Origin: Proteobacteria bacterium UBA6156
Lineage (GTDB): Bacteria; Pseudomonadota; Alphaproteobacteria; UBA2136; UBA6156
Direction: 5' to 3'
NCBI GenBank assembly: GCA_002422365.1
Contig: DIUO01000036.1
Location: 1-64,000 of the forward strand
DNA length: 64,000 bases
The notes beneath the pieces are model-generated. The model had not been told where the DNA came from. It searched no databases and saw only the letters and a program-made list of their open reading frames with translations. Numbering within the stretch: the stretch's first letter is position 1; each line of letters opens with the position of its first letter. Positions 34,414 through 42,897 of this stretch are shown here, one piece after another. A program made the translations under genes and the position numbers.

Positions 34414-34971
34414 ATGAACCTCTCCCCTGCCCTGCGCCTTGGCGCCCTCACCTTGGCCGTTACGGCGGCTTCCTGCGGCTACACCCCGCTGTATGCACCT
34501 GGTCAGGGTGCGGCCTCGGCGGCCGGGCGCGTGCAGGTCGGCGCCGTCAGCGTGGCCCAAGAGACAAAAAACGTCGGTCAACGCCGCACTGCTCAAACCG
34601 TCGCGCAAGAGCTCAAACTGAACTTCCCCCACAGCGGCGCCAACCTCGATACCCTCACCGTCACCATGGAAGAAAACACCACCACCCTCGCCGTCCAGCG
34701 CACTGCCGCAGTCCAGCGGGCCGAAATTTACCTCACCGGCCAACTCGTCATCACCTCGCCCGAGGGCCAGCGCCTGCTCGCCACCTCCCTCAGCACCAGT
34801 GCGCCCTACAATGTCGAGAACACGCCCTTCAGCACCGAGTCCGGCAAAACCTACGCCCGCCTCACCGCCGCCCGCAACCTGGCGGCCGAGGTCTCGCGCC
34901 GCGTCTACCTCTTCTACAGCACCCACGCGGGCACGCAGCCTGCCCTGCCCGCCGTCCCGGCGGCCCGCTAG
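34414..34971 (+). CDS. lptE: LPS-assembly lipoprotein LptE-like
   Basis: It has 185 residues. N-terminal signal with lipobox AASCGYTPLY (Cys about 22); CGYxPLY is the characteristic LptE beginning. The rest is divergent, as is normal for this family. LptE plugs the LptD barrel for LPS insertion. The position between leuS and holA is the conserved proteobacterial arrangement. holA starts 6 bp after its stop. Confidence 0.88.
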   Translation: MNLSPALRLGALTLAVTAASCGYTPLYAPGQGAASAAGRVQVGAVSVAQETKNVGQRRTAQTVAQELKLNFPHSGANLDTLTVTMEENTTTLAVQRTAAVQRAEIYLTGQLVITSPEGQRLLATSLSTSAPYNVENTPFSTESGKTYARLTAARNLAAEVSRRVYLFYSTHAGTQPALPAVPAAR

Positions 34972-34977
34972 GCGCCC

Positions 34978-36018
34978 ATGGCCTCGGCCTACCCCAACCA
35001 GTTGGGCCAGCATCTGGGCAAAGGCGCGGCCCAGCTGCCGCCGTTGGTGCTGCTGTGGGGAGACGACGCCGGCGCCCTGCGCCACGCGGCCCAGCAAGTC
35101 ATAGCCGCCACCGGGGTCGACCCTGCCGACCCCTTCGCCGCCGAGAAAATCACCATCACCGACCTCCTCGCCTCCCCTTCCCGCCTGGCCGACAGCGCCC
35201 AAACCCTCAGTTTCACCAGCCCCCACCGCCTCATCTGGGTACAGGGCTTGTCAGGAGACGAATCCGCCGCCACCCTCACCGCCCTCACCTCGGCGGTCAA
35301 AACCGCGCTGGAGTTTCCGCTGCAAGCCGTCACCATCGTGCTGGCCATCCCCAAAGCGCTCGAGAAAACCTCCCCCCTGGTCAAAGCCGTCGAGGCGCAT
35401 CCTGCCGCCCTTGCCGTACGTTTTTTTGTCGACAGCGGGCCGGATATCACTACCTTCCTCAAAACCGAATGTAACGCCCTCCAAGTGGCTATAGAGCCCG
35501 AAGCCCTCCAGCTCATGGCCGCCGGGCTCGGCAGCGACCGCGAAATCGCCCGGCGCGAGGTCGAGAAGCTGGCGCTGTATGCGGGCGGAGAAACCATCAC
35601 CGCCGTCCACGTCCAGGCCTGCCTGGCCGGGGCCATCCCCGCCGATGCATTCCGGCTGGCCGAAGCGGTCGGCAGCCGCAACCGTACCGAAACCGACCGC
35701 CTGCTCCAGCACCTTATCCATCAGGGAGAAGACCTCACCTCCGCCTTCTCTCTCACCCTCCGCCACCTCGAGGCCATGCAGACCGCCCAAACCCTGCACG
35801 CCCGCAACGAGCCCGAAGGCGAAATCCTCAAAATCACCGGTAAATTCCGCGCCCCGCGCCATGTGCAAAGCGCGTTCCTGCGCCAGGCGCAGGCCTACCC
35901 TCCGGCGCGCCTCAAGGGGTTGGCCACCTACGCAACCGAAACCCTCTCCCAGGCCCGCTCCGGCCTGCTCGACCCCACTTTGGTATTCTCCCGCGCCCTC
36001 CTCGGTCTCAGCGCGTAA
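34978..36018 (+). CDS. holA: DNA polymerase III subunit delta
   Basis: It has 346 residues. The clamp-loader delta pattern includes LLWGDDAGALRHAAQQV, RLIWVQGLSG, the AAGLGSDREIARREVEKLALYAG segment (the most conserved stretch) and C-terminal collar-domain helices ending in ARSGLLDPTLVFSRALLGL. Delta opens the beta clamp. It ends the leuS-lptE-holA operon and converges with the LpoA-like gene. Confidence 0.92.
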   Translation: MASAYPNQLGQHLGKGAAQLPPLVLLWGDDAGALRHAAQQVIAATGVDPADPFAAEKITITDLLASPSRLADSAQTLSFTSPHRLIWVQGLSGDESAATLTALTSAVKTALEFPLQAVTIVLAIPKALEKTSPLVKAVEAHPAALAVRFFVDSGPDITTFLKTECNALQVAIEPEALQLMAAGLGSDREIARREVEKLALYAGGETITAVHVQACLAGAIPADAFRLAEAVGSRNRTETDRLLQHLIHQGEDLTSAFSLTLRHLEAMQTAQTLHARNEPEGEILKITGKFRAPRHVQSAFLRQAQAYPPARLKGLATYATETLSQARSGLLDPTLVFSRALLGLSA

Positions 36019-36048
36019 AACACCCCCATACAACCAGCTTAAGGTGCC

Positions 36049-37650
36049 CTACCAACGGCTGGGGCGCTGGGCATTCGGCATCACCTCGGCAGGCAATGGC
36101 ACCGGCGCCAGCGTCAGCGCCGGTTTCATCACCTCAAACTGGCTGCCGATGCGCACCACATCCAGCCCGCGTTCCGTCTGCCCGTTGGCGCGGAAGCTCA
36201 AATACCCGCTGCTGCCGTAAAAACCCTCAGGCCGCAGCAGCAGCTCGCCCAGCGGGCGCTGGGTGCGCTGCTGTTCGGCCGCCACATCGGCCAGCAGGCG
36301 TGCAGTGTCATAGCCCAGCACCGCCAGCATCGGCGCTTCGCGCCCATAGGTCGCCTTAAAATGCTGCTCAAAGGCGGCCACTTTGGGCGGGGCGGCCAGC
36401 AAGGCGCCGCGCATGCTGCTGTTGGGCGCCAGCAGGGCGTTGGTTTGCCACAGGCCGGTGCCCAGCAGCAGGGTGGCGCTGGTCACGCCGTAATAGTTCA
36501 GCTGGGCTTTCAGCAGCGGCATGGCGGCGGCAGGCGCGGGCACAAACACCCCATCAAACGGCAGCGGGCTGCCCTCCGCGCCGGTCAGTTGCCGTATACT
36601 CGCCCCCACATCGGTGGCTTTGGGGTCATAAAAGGCCGTGCCCGTCACGCGGGCCCCTTCCCGCTGGGCCTCGTCGCTGAAGGCTTCCAGCGCCTCCGTG
36701 CCATAATCGGTGGTCGGCGCCAGCACCGCCAACTTGCGGTGGCCCAAGCGCACCGCCGTCCGCGCCGCCAAGCGTGCCTGGGCACTGGGCAGATAATTCA
36801 ACGCATGCACCCCGTTCCCCATCACGCTGCGGTCATTGCTCAACGCCAGTACCGGTATACCTGCCGCCGTCAGCGCGGGCGCCACGGCCTGCACATCGGC
36901 TGCCAGCAAGGGCCCCACCACCGCATCCACATCGGCTACCGCCAGGCGCTGCGCCAGGCTGGCGGCATCGGTGCGGGCAGTGTCGTGGGCTTCCAGCTCC
37001 ACGCGCGTTCCCCGCCGCCCCTCAAAGTGCGTCAATCCCACATGCAGGCCTTGCAGCACGGCGTTCCCGGCTTCGGCCAACGGGCCGCTCAGCGGCAGCA
37101 ATACCGCCACCCGCAGCGTGCTGCTGGCCGCCGTACCCTGATACACATCATAAGCCGCAACCAGCCGCTCATACCGCGCACGGTCAGGCTGGTCGGCCAG
37201 CCGCTCATAATGCCGCAGCCAGGGGTTGGGTGTCGTAAAGCCCTTTTCAGCCAGGTGGCGTTCCGCTAGGTTCAGCGCCAACTGGGCCCGCAGGTGCCCC
37301 ACAGCCGCCCCTAAAGGCGAGGCATCCCGCAACGTCCCCTCCAGCGTCCGGTAAGCGCTTTCATCCTCACCCAGCTGGCTGTAGGTCAGCGCTAGGCCGT
37401 AGCGGGCTTGGGCGCGCTCGGCCAGGTTGGTGCTGTTCACCAGCGGCGTATAAAGCTCCAGTGCCGCCTGCCAGCGCCGTTCCCGCAGCGCGGTTGCGGC
37501 GGCTTCCAGGCGGTTTTCGGGTGCCACGGCAGCCGTGGGGCTCACCAGCGGTGCGGGGCTCATGGCGAGCACCGGCGGGGCCACACTTGCCACCACAGTC
37601 AGCAATGTCGTTGCCATCAGGGCAGGAGAGAGAGATAAACGAACCATCAT
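36049..37650 (-). CDS. Periplasmic-binding-fold protein (LpoA/YraM-like PBP activator)
   Basis: It has 533 residues from the ATG at 37650, with a signal peptide (MVRLSLSPALMATTLLTVVASVAP). An N-terminal TPR-like region is followed by a periplasmic-binding type 1 fold (VAVLLPLSGPLAEAGNAVLQGLHVGL, IPVLALSNDRSV, KLAVLAPTTDYGTEALEAF, FDGVFVPAPA). In proteobacteria this gene (penicillin-binding protein activator, YraM/LpoA family) pairs with rsmI, yraN and a BON lipoprotein gene; the last two are adjacent here, but rsmI is not. The start codons of this gene and the divergent yraN-like gene overlap at catcatg (37645-37651). Confidence 0.83.
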   Translation of the reverse strand: MMVRLSLSPALMATTLLTVVASVAPPVLAMSPAPLVSPTAAVAPENRLEAAATALRERRWQAALELYTPLVNSTNLAERAQARYGLALTYSQLGEDESAYRTLEGTLRDASPLGAAVGHLRAQLALNLAERHLAEKGFTTPNPWLRHYERLADQPDRARYERLVAAYDVYQGTAASSTLRVAVLLPLSGPLAEAGNAVLQGLHVGLTHFEGRRGTRVELEAHDTARTDAASLAQRLAVADVDAVVGPLLAADVQAVAPALTAAGIPVLALSNDRSVMGNGVHALNYLPSAQARLAARTAVRLGHRKLAVLAPTTDYGTEALEAFSDEAQREGARVTGTAFYDPKATDVGASIRQLTGAEGSPLPFDGVFVPAPAAAMPLLKAQLNYYGVTSATLLLGTGLWQTNALLAPNSSMRGALLAAPPKVAAFEQHFKATYGREAPMLAVLGYDTARLLADVAAEQQRTQRPLGELLLRPEGFYGSSGYLSFRANGQTERGLDVVRIGSQFEVMKPALTLAPVPLPAEVMPNAQRPSRW

Positions 37651-38035
37651 GCCCGCAAGCCTACCTCTGCTCGCCCGCCTTGCCAAGCGTCTCGCACCGG
37701 CCACGCGGGGCCGTGCGGCCGAGCTTCTGGCCTTCCTTCTCTATGCCCCACGCGGCTTCTGGCCACTTTCCGTACCGCAACACCATGCCCAAACCGACCT
37801 TACCCTCCGCCGTAATCAGCTCATTCTTCTGGTCGAGGTCAAATACCGCACCAGCCGCAACCGCGCGCACCTGGCCCTCACACCGGGGCAAAGCCGCCGC
37901 CTGCACCGCCAGGCCTTGGCTGTGGCAGCGCGCCACCCCGGCTGCACCGTGCGTGTCGAGCTCTGCCTCATCTTCCCCCACTGGCCATGTGTGCAATGTA
38001 TACCCGTCCTGGCAACCTCCGAACGCCGCGGTTGA
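37649..38035 (+). CDS. YraN-like (UPF0102) nuclease-fold protein, degenerate
   Basis: It has 128 residues. TRGRAAELLAFLLYAPRGFWPL and DLTLRRNQLILLVEVKYRTS align with the UPF0102 pattern (G-R-AE ... GEIDLI ... FVEVK). The usual GEIDLI core is reduced to AQTDLTL and keeps only the Asp, while the E-x-K (VEVK) is present. The PD-(D/E)xK site may thus still bind metal. It lies divergent from the LpoA-like gene and upstream of the BON lipoprotein, the usual yraN neighbourhood. Confidence 0.75.
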   Translation: MPASLPLLARLAKRLAPATRGRAAELLAFLLYAPRGFWPLSVPQHHAQTDLTLRRNQLILLVEVKYRTSRNRAHLALTPGQSRRLHRQALAVAARHPGCTVRVELCLIFPHWPCVQCIPVLATSERRG

Positions 38036-38117
38036 CAAGCCCAACCAGATGTTTCTACCATGCCTGTATGCGGCGTGCTGCACAGGCCGTCAGCCTCACC
38101 AACCGAAGGGTCTCGCC

Positions 38118-38708
38118 ATGTCCAACCTCACCTCACGTCTTTCTCTGGTAGCGGTGGCAGTGGCGGCCACGGCGTTCAGCAGCTGCGCGGCCCCGGTGGT
38201 GCTGGGGGGTGCGGCAGCGGCGGGTTACGTGGCCCTGCAAAACCGCCCCACCAGCCAAATTGCCGCCGATACCGAAATCAAACTCCGCATCAAAGATGCC
38301 CTTGCCCAAACCCGCAGCAATTATTTTACCGACGTCAGCGTCGATGTCTTCTACGGCAACGTGCTGTTAACCGGCGTGGTGCCCACCACCTCCGAAGGCG
38401 ATGTGGTGCTCGACATCGCCCGCCGCACCCCCAACGTCGGCAAAGTGTATAACGAGCTTTTTGTCGGCAGCGCCTACACCGTCGGCCAAAAGGCCAAAGA
38501 TGCCTGGATCTCCGCACAAATCCAACCGCGCCTGCTGGGTGCTAAAGATGCCTATCCCCTGAATTATCTCATTTCCGTCGTCAACAATCATGTGTACATC
38601 CTCGGCGATGCCCTTACCCAAGGCGAAAAGGACCACGTCCTGCATATCCTGAGAACCACACGCGGCGTCCAGCAAGTGCATGATTATTTGGTAATTCGCA
38701 GCGAGTAA
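38118..38708 (+). CDS. BON-domain lipoprotein (DolP/YraP-like)
   Basis: It has 196 residues. Lipobox AFSSC (Cys about 23), a short GGAAAAGYVALQNR segment, then two BON domains (about 50-117: DTEIKLRIKDALAQ, VSVDVFYGNVLLTGVV; about 127-195: AWISAQIQPRLLG, VNNHVYILGDALTQGE). DolP-type proteins sit in the outer membrane and support envelope integrity. GAAGGG precedes the ATG. Same cluster as yraN and LpoA-like. Confidence 0.88.
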   Translation: MSNLTSRLSLVAVAVAATAFSSCAAPVVLGGAAAAGYVALQNRPTSQIAADTEIKLRIKDALAQTRSNYFTDVSVDVFYGNVLLTGVVPTTSEGDVVLDIARRTPNVGKVYNELFVGSAYTVGQKAKDAWISAQIQPRLLGAKDAYPLNYLISVVNNHVYILGDALTQGEKDHVLHILRTTRGVQQVHDYLVIRSE

Positions 38709-38941
38709 CTGCTTGCTCCGCGCCTCTTTGAGAGGGCGCCAAGCCTCAGCACATCACAACACTCCACCTCGTGCGCCAGCCTCGCGCATCTTTCCGCATC
38801 CCGCATCATCCCTCAACTCGCTCCGCATGCGTCCGGCTCCCTAAGGCATGGCTTCGGAGGCATGTCCTCGCAACCTGAACAATTTCAGAGGCCTGATTTG
38901 TTCAAATCACTATCCTGTGGAACGTCCGTGAATCATGTTGC

Positions 38942-38958
38942 ATGTTTCTGTGAAACAT
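38942..38958. promoter_or_regulatory. parS-like palindrome (15-bp core)
   Basis: TGTTTC-TGT-GAAACA against the parS consensus TGTTTC-ACGT-GAAACA: both half-sites are perfect, with a 3-base instead of a 4-base centre. Spacing matters to ParB, so binding is uncertain. Confidence 0.4.
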
Positions 38959-39234
38959 TGGCCCACTTCACGCGCTTACAGCCAGAGACGAGGTAAGCCT
39001 CACCGCAAGCCCGTGAACAAGGTTCCATAACTTCACAGAGAGGTGCACACAGAAGCATCAGCTTGTGAGAACACATCTCGGACTGCTGTCAACTCCTGCT
39101 TAAAACGCGGGCAGGGGGTGAGCAGGGTGCCAAATCGGAAATGTCGCAACTGAAAACACCGTTTTGAGTGTCCATTTGCGCGTTCCATGAAACGCCGGGA
39201 GCGCGCGAAACGGCGCAGATGCGCGGCTTCAAAA

Positions 39235-39243
39235 TGTGAATAA
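39235..39243 (-). promoter_or_regulatory. DnaA-box match
   Basis: TGTGAATAA, the complement of TTATTCACA, fits TTATNCACA exactly. A single 9-mer can occur by chance. Confidence 0.35.
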
Positions 39244-39443
39244 GTGTTCACATAAAGTAAATCACTTGATTTTCAAGGGGGGTAAAGGCAGCCTCTTGTG
39301 CACTGCACCATACAGCAGAAGCGAAATCGAATTCTGACACGGCTCGCCAAAAAAAGAATGAAATCAACGCATCATATGTAACCGAAAAAGCACATTTTGC
39401 AAAAGGCTGTATGCCATGTGTATGCACAGAATGGCCGTGCGAT

Positions 39444-40709
39444 TTAGGCTTGAGGGACAGGCAAAGGTCTCAAAATCTGCTGCAACACCAGGTCAAGCAA
39501 GGGCCAGCCGGCGGTCGACAACGCAAAGCCCTGCGGCCGGGTGTTCAACAGACCTTTCGCCATCAAAAATGCCACCGCAGGCTCGTCAACTGCCGCTTCA
39601 TAGGCGCTGTCTGAGAAGCGTTTCTTAAGCCGATCCGAGTCAACACCTGTTGCAAGTCTCAAACTCGCAAAAATCGCCTCCTGAACGCTCTCAGTGGCAT
39701 CCAGCTTGGCGGTATGATAAATCGAGCCAAGCGGAGGGCGAGGGGCGCATAAATAAGCTTCCGGCTGGCGGACAACCCTCGTGGCAAGGCGCGTGCCGTC
39801 GCGCAGCGTCAAGCGTCCATGGGCACCTGCACCCACCCCGGCATAATCACCCCCATTCCATATGTGCAGGTTATGGCGACAGGCTTCGCCCGGTCGGCAA
39901 AAGTTGCTGATCTCATAATTCTCATAGCCACAAGCCTGCAAAAGGCTATGCGTGGTCTCAAAAAAGTGGGCTTCCGTGTCACTGTCCACCGGCGTCCAAG
40001 CGCCGCGTTTTACTTGGCTATAAAATGCTGTTTGCGGCTCTATGGTGAGCTGATACGCCGAAAGATGCGCCAACTCCCGCCCCGCCAACGTGCGCAAAAG
40101 CGTCTCCCATTCCACCGGCGTTTGCCCCGGCAGGCCGTAAATCACATCGGCATTCACACGCTTAAAAACGGCCTGTGCGGCATCCAGCGTGCGCAGGGCA
40201 TCGGCCACATTATGCTCACGTCCTAAAAACCCCAGCGCCTCATCATTAAGTCCCTGTATTCCTATGCTTACACGGTTAACACCGGCCACGCTCAGCTCAT
40301 CAAAAAAGCGCTTTGCGTCGGCGGGGCTCTCAAAACTGGTGGGGTTGCACTCTACCGTCACTTCAAAATCCGCTTGCGCTGTCCCTAAATCGGCAACGGC
40401 TTCAATCACTCTCGCTATACTTTTCCAGTGCATAAGGCTGGGTGTGCCGCCACCAAAGAACAGGCTGACAAGTGGGCGGCCTAAAACCGCTGTAGAATCA
40501 TTTTCAGACGCAGATATGAGTGATGCCTCGCGCAACTCAGTAAAGTCATTTAAAAGCGCATCAACATAGGCCTCTTCATGGGGCTGCCCGGCATGGCTGT
40601 TAAAGTCGCAATAGGGGCATTTAGCCTTGCACCAGGGCCAATGCACATACACCGCTAACGGCTCTCCCATGCGGAGCGCGGGCAGGGCAGGGGAGTAAAG
40701 CTGGGTCAT
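39444..40709 (-). CDS. hemW: Radical SAM heme chaperone HemW
   Basis: It has 421 residues from the ATG at 40709 (an ATG three codons earlier is possible). The cluster motif CKAKCPYCDF binds [4Fe-4S]; the following Cys-less aromatic makes it HemW- or HemN-type. SLFFGGGTPSLM, VTVECNPTSF, NRVSIGIQGLNDEALGFLGREH and the C-terminal HemN_C domain fit HemW, which inserts heme into acceptor proteins rather than oxidising coproporphyrinogen. Its start overlaps the rdgB stop, so they are co-translated; order rph-rdgB-hemW is the conserved alphaproteobacterial operon. Confidence 0.92.
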   Translation of the reverse strand: MTQLYSPALPALRMGEPLAVYVHWPWCKAKCPYCDFNSHAGQPHEEAYVDALLNDFTELREASLISASENDSTAVLGRPLVSLFFGGGTPSLMHWKSIARVIEAVADLGTAQADFEVTVECNPTSFESPADAKRFFDELSVAGVNRVSIGIQGLNDEALGFLGREHNVADALRTLDAAQAVFKRVNADVIYGLPGQTPVEWETLLRTLAGRELAHLSAYQLTIEPQTAFYSQVKRGAWTPVDSDTEAHFFETTHSLLQACGYENYEISNFCRPGEACRHNLHIWNGGDYAGVGAGAHGRLTLRDGTRLATRVVRQPEAYLCAPRPPLGSIYHTAKLDATESVQEAIFASLRLATGVDSDRLKKRFSDSAYEAAVDEPAVAFLMAKGLLNTRPQGFALSTAGWPLLDLVLQQILRPLPVPQA

Positions 40710-41308
40710 GCCAACCACTTATAAAACGCCTGCAAGGCAAGCCCACGGTGCGATGCCCGCTGTTTCTCAGCCCGCGTCATTTCCGCAAACGTCACCAGGG
40801 CGCCCTCAGGCTGAAAAACAGGGTCATAACCAAACCCACCGGCACCGTGCGGGCGCACCGTAATTTCCCCCTTACAGCTGCCCGTAAAACTTATATGGCG
40901 GCCGTCCGGGCTGCACAAAACCAGCACGCACACAAACGCCGCAGGGCGTGGCGCAGGTGTATCTTTAAGGGCGTCCAGCAAGCGCTCCCAGCCGCCGTAA
41001 TCCGCCGTATCCACGCCAGGCGCACCACCCAGCGCATCCACACACAGGCCCGAGTCATCGGCCAAAGCCCACACACCCAGCGCCGTCGCCGCATGCCGCG
41101 CCTTCAGCAGGGCATTGGCCTCAAAGCTGTCATGCCCCTCCACGGGCGGCGTCAATTCCTCTACTCCGGCTACCTTTAAGCCTAGCGGGTACAATCCATC
41201 GGCAAGCTCCGCCAACTTCCCTGCATTATGGGTCGCCACCGTCACACGTCCCCACGCACGCAGCTCCTCGGCCATAATTTCAGGGTGTAAAGGAGAAGAT
41301 TTCTTCAT
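40706..41308 (-). CDS. rdgB: dITP/XTP pyrophosphatase RdgB
   Basis: It cleans non-canonical purine nucleoside triphosphates. It has 200 residues from the ATG at 41308 (MKKSSPLHPE); further upstream codons lack family similarity. ATHNAGKLAEL, ADDSGLCVDALGGAPGV, GFGYDPVF and SHRGLAL cover the active-site motifs. The usual SARYAG is TADYGG here, an atypical variant near the substrate pocket. It overlaps hemW by 4 bp. Confidence 0.92.
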   Translation of the reverse strand: MKKSSPLHPEIMAEELRAWGRVTVATHNAGKLAELADGLYPLGLKVAGVEELTPPVEGHDSFEANALLKARHAATALGVWALADDSGLCVDALGGAPGVDTADYGGWERLLDALKDTPAPRPAAFVCVLVLCSPDGRHISFTGSCKGEITVRPHGAGGFGYDPVFQPEGALVTFAEMTRAEKQRASHRGLALQAFYKWLA

Positions 41309-41434
41309 AAAAACATCAATCTCTAAATTTAAGCCAAAACCGATTCCTCTTGGGGGTGTGGCAAACTCCACCATAAGTAAACATTAACTTAAAAAACACA
41401 CCCAATAAATCAACAAAACCCTGCCATGCAGTAT

Positions 41435-42169
41435 CTAAACACTCAGTGCCAACGCTTGCTGTTGCAACTCCAGCAAGTGGCGTATTCCCCCTCGCGCATA
41501 GTCCTTCATCTTCTCCATCGCAGCGTCATCCACCGGGGCCTGCTCGGCCGAAACCTGCATTTCAATCCAGCGTCCACTCGCGCTCATCACAAAATTCGCA
41601 TCGGCCAGAGTCTGGCTGTCTTCAGCATAGTTCATATCCAGCACAACCCCACTTTCCAGCAACCCGCACGAGACGGCAGCTAACGGCTCGCGCATCACAA
41701 CGCCCTTTAAAAGCTTTTGCTGCTCCATGTGGCGCAAGGCAATGGCCGCTGCCACATAACTGCCCGTAATCGCCGCTGTGCGGGTGCCTCCATCGGCCAC
41801 CAGCACGTCACAATCCAGCCAAAGCGTATAACCATCCAGGTTCGCCAGGTTGCACACGCTACGCAGAGACCGGCCAATCAAGCGCTGAATCTCCACCGTC
41901 CGGCCTTCCTGCTTGCCACGCGTGGCTTCGCGGTCTTTGCGCTCGCCGGTGGCGCGCGGCAACATGCCATATTCTGCTGTCAGCCAGCCCTGGCCCTTGC
42001 CTTTCAGCCATTGCGGAACTTTGGCTTGCACGCTCGCCGTGCACAGCACTTCGGTCATACCGAAGTTCACCAGGCAGCTGCCCTCAGCATAAGGGTTGCA
42101 TCCTGTGGTCAGGCGTATCTCGCGCAGGGCGTCTAGCTGGCGTCCGTCGGTGCGTGGGCTCGTGGGCAT
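41435..42169 (-). CDS. rph: Ribonuclease PH
   Basis: Phosphorolytic 3' trimming of tRNA. It has 244 residues from the ATG at 42169, where AAAGGAGA precedes; upstream residues are not family-like. RTDGRQLDALR, GSCLVNFGMTEVLCTAS, GWLTAEYGMLPRAT, QRLIGRSLR, DCDVLVADGGTRTAAITG and LDMNYAEDSQTLADANFVM are canonical. In many alphaproteobacteria hrcA lies divergently upstream; here instead there is a peroxiredoxin gene on the same strand. Confidence 0.95.
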   Translation of the reverse strand: MPTSPRTDGRQLDALREIRLTTGCNPYAEGSCLVNFGMTEVLCTASVQAKVPQWLKGKGQGWLTAEYGMLPRATGERKDREATRGKQEGRTVEIQRLIGRSLRSVCNLANLDGYTLWLDCDVLVADGGTRTAAITGSYVAAAIALRHMEQQKLLKGVVMREPLAAVSCGLLESGVVLDMNYAEDSQTLADANFVMSASGRWIEMQVSAEQAPVDDAAMEKMKDYARGGIRHLLELQQQALALSV

Positions 42170-42237
42170 GGGCAATCTCCTTTCAGGGGTAGTAGTACAG
42201 ACGCACAGCCACGGCAAGGGTGCAGCAGGGCTTAAAT

Positions 42238-42253
42238 TGCTGCATGTGAAACA
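42238..42253. promoter_or_regulatory. parS-like site upstream of rph
   Basis: TGCTGCATGTGAAACA matches 13 of 16 parS consensus positions. It overlaps a perfect palindrome gcatgtga-aaca-tcacatgc (42242-42261). Confidence 0.3.
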
Positions 42254-42287
42254 TCACATGCATGGCGTGACAAAAAGAAAGATAATG

Positions 42288-42758
42288 CTATGAAGAAATT
42301 GAGCCATTTACAACGCTCTTAACAAAATGAACGTGGTCAGCAGGTGCAATTTTACGCCGTTCGCCAATTAACGCTCCGTCTGGCCCAAAAACAAACACAT
42401 CGCGCGACATTCCCATATAAGTCCGACCATACATCTGCTTTTCAACCCAACTTCCAAAGCTCTGCGCAAGCTTCGTATCGCTGTCACTCAACAAATCAAA
42501 TGGAAGGTTATCACGTAATCTAAACTTCTTAAGGGCTTGGGGGGCGTCTGGGCTTATACCGTAGGTCACTACATTCATGTGGCTCAGCGCGTCGTCCGCA
42601 TCACGAATCAAGCAGGCTTGCGTGGTGCAACCCGGGGTCATGGCCTTAGGGTAGAAGTAAATAACTACAAACTTACCTAAGCTGTCCCTCAAACGGATAG
42701 ATTTGCCCTCCTGGTTCACAAGTGTGGCATCAGGGAGTTCACGTGGCGTCGTCGTCAT
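42288..42758 (-). CDS. bcp: Peroxiredoxin (Bcp/PrxQ type)
   Basis: Thiol peroxidase, 156 residues from the ATG at 42758 (AAGGAC eight bases upstream). The catalytic motif TPGCTTQAC has the peroxidatic Cys and, five residues on, the resolving Cys, which is the alpha/Bcp arrangement. YFYPKAMTPG and GISPDAPQALKKF agree. The region around SWVEKQMYGRTYMGMSRDVFVFGPDG is also typical of the family. Cytosolic. Confidence 0.93.
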   Translation of the reverse strand: MTTTPRELPDATLVNQEGKSIRLRDSLGKFVVIYFYPKAMTPGCTTQACLIRDADDALSHMNVVTYGISPDAPQALKKFRLRDNLPFDLLSDSDTKLAQSFGSWVEKQMYGRTYMGMSRDVFVFGPDGALIGERRKIAPADHVHFVKSVVNGSISS

Positions 42759-42897
42759 GGTCGGGTGTCCTTCATTCGCGGGATGGCTGGGCACATGTTA
42801 GGCAGCAATTTGGCCGCTGACAATCCCACGTGGCAGGTTATGGCGTATAAAGGTGCCAGCAAGCCCTTTTGGGGTCAAATAAGGAGAGAAATCACCC

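Larger units (their letters stand above)
38709..39443. other. 735-bp gene-free region with DnaA box and near-parS site
   Basis: No supported gene. It holds a palindrome atgtttctgtgaaacat (38942-38958) one base short of the parS consensus, an exact DnaA-box match (TGTGAATAA, 39235-39243) at the edge of an inverted repeat atgtgaa/ttcacat, and a one-mismatch box gtatgcaca (39420-39428). The right 200 bases are relatively AT-rich. Gene direction changes from rightward to leftward (hemW) across it, so the genes converge on it; that is the wrong polarity for a simple origin. The first 150 bases are C-rich and featureless. Confidence 0.4.

Noticed and set aside
39033..39251. 72-codon minus-strand frame in the 38.7-39.4 kb gap
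   Set aside because: No ribosome-binding site, host-atypical codons, and it overlaps the DnaA-box inverted repeat.
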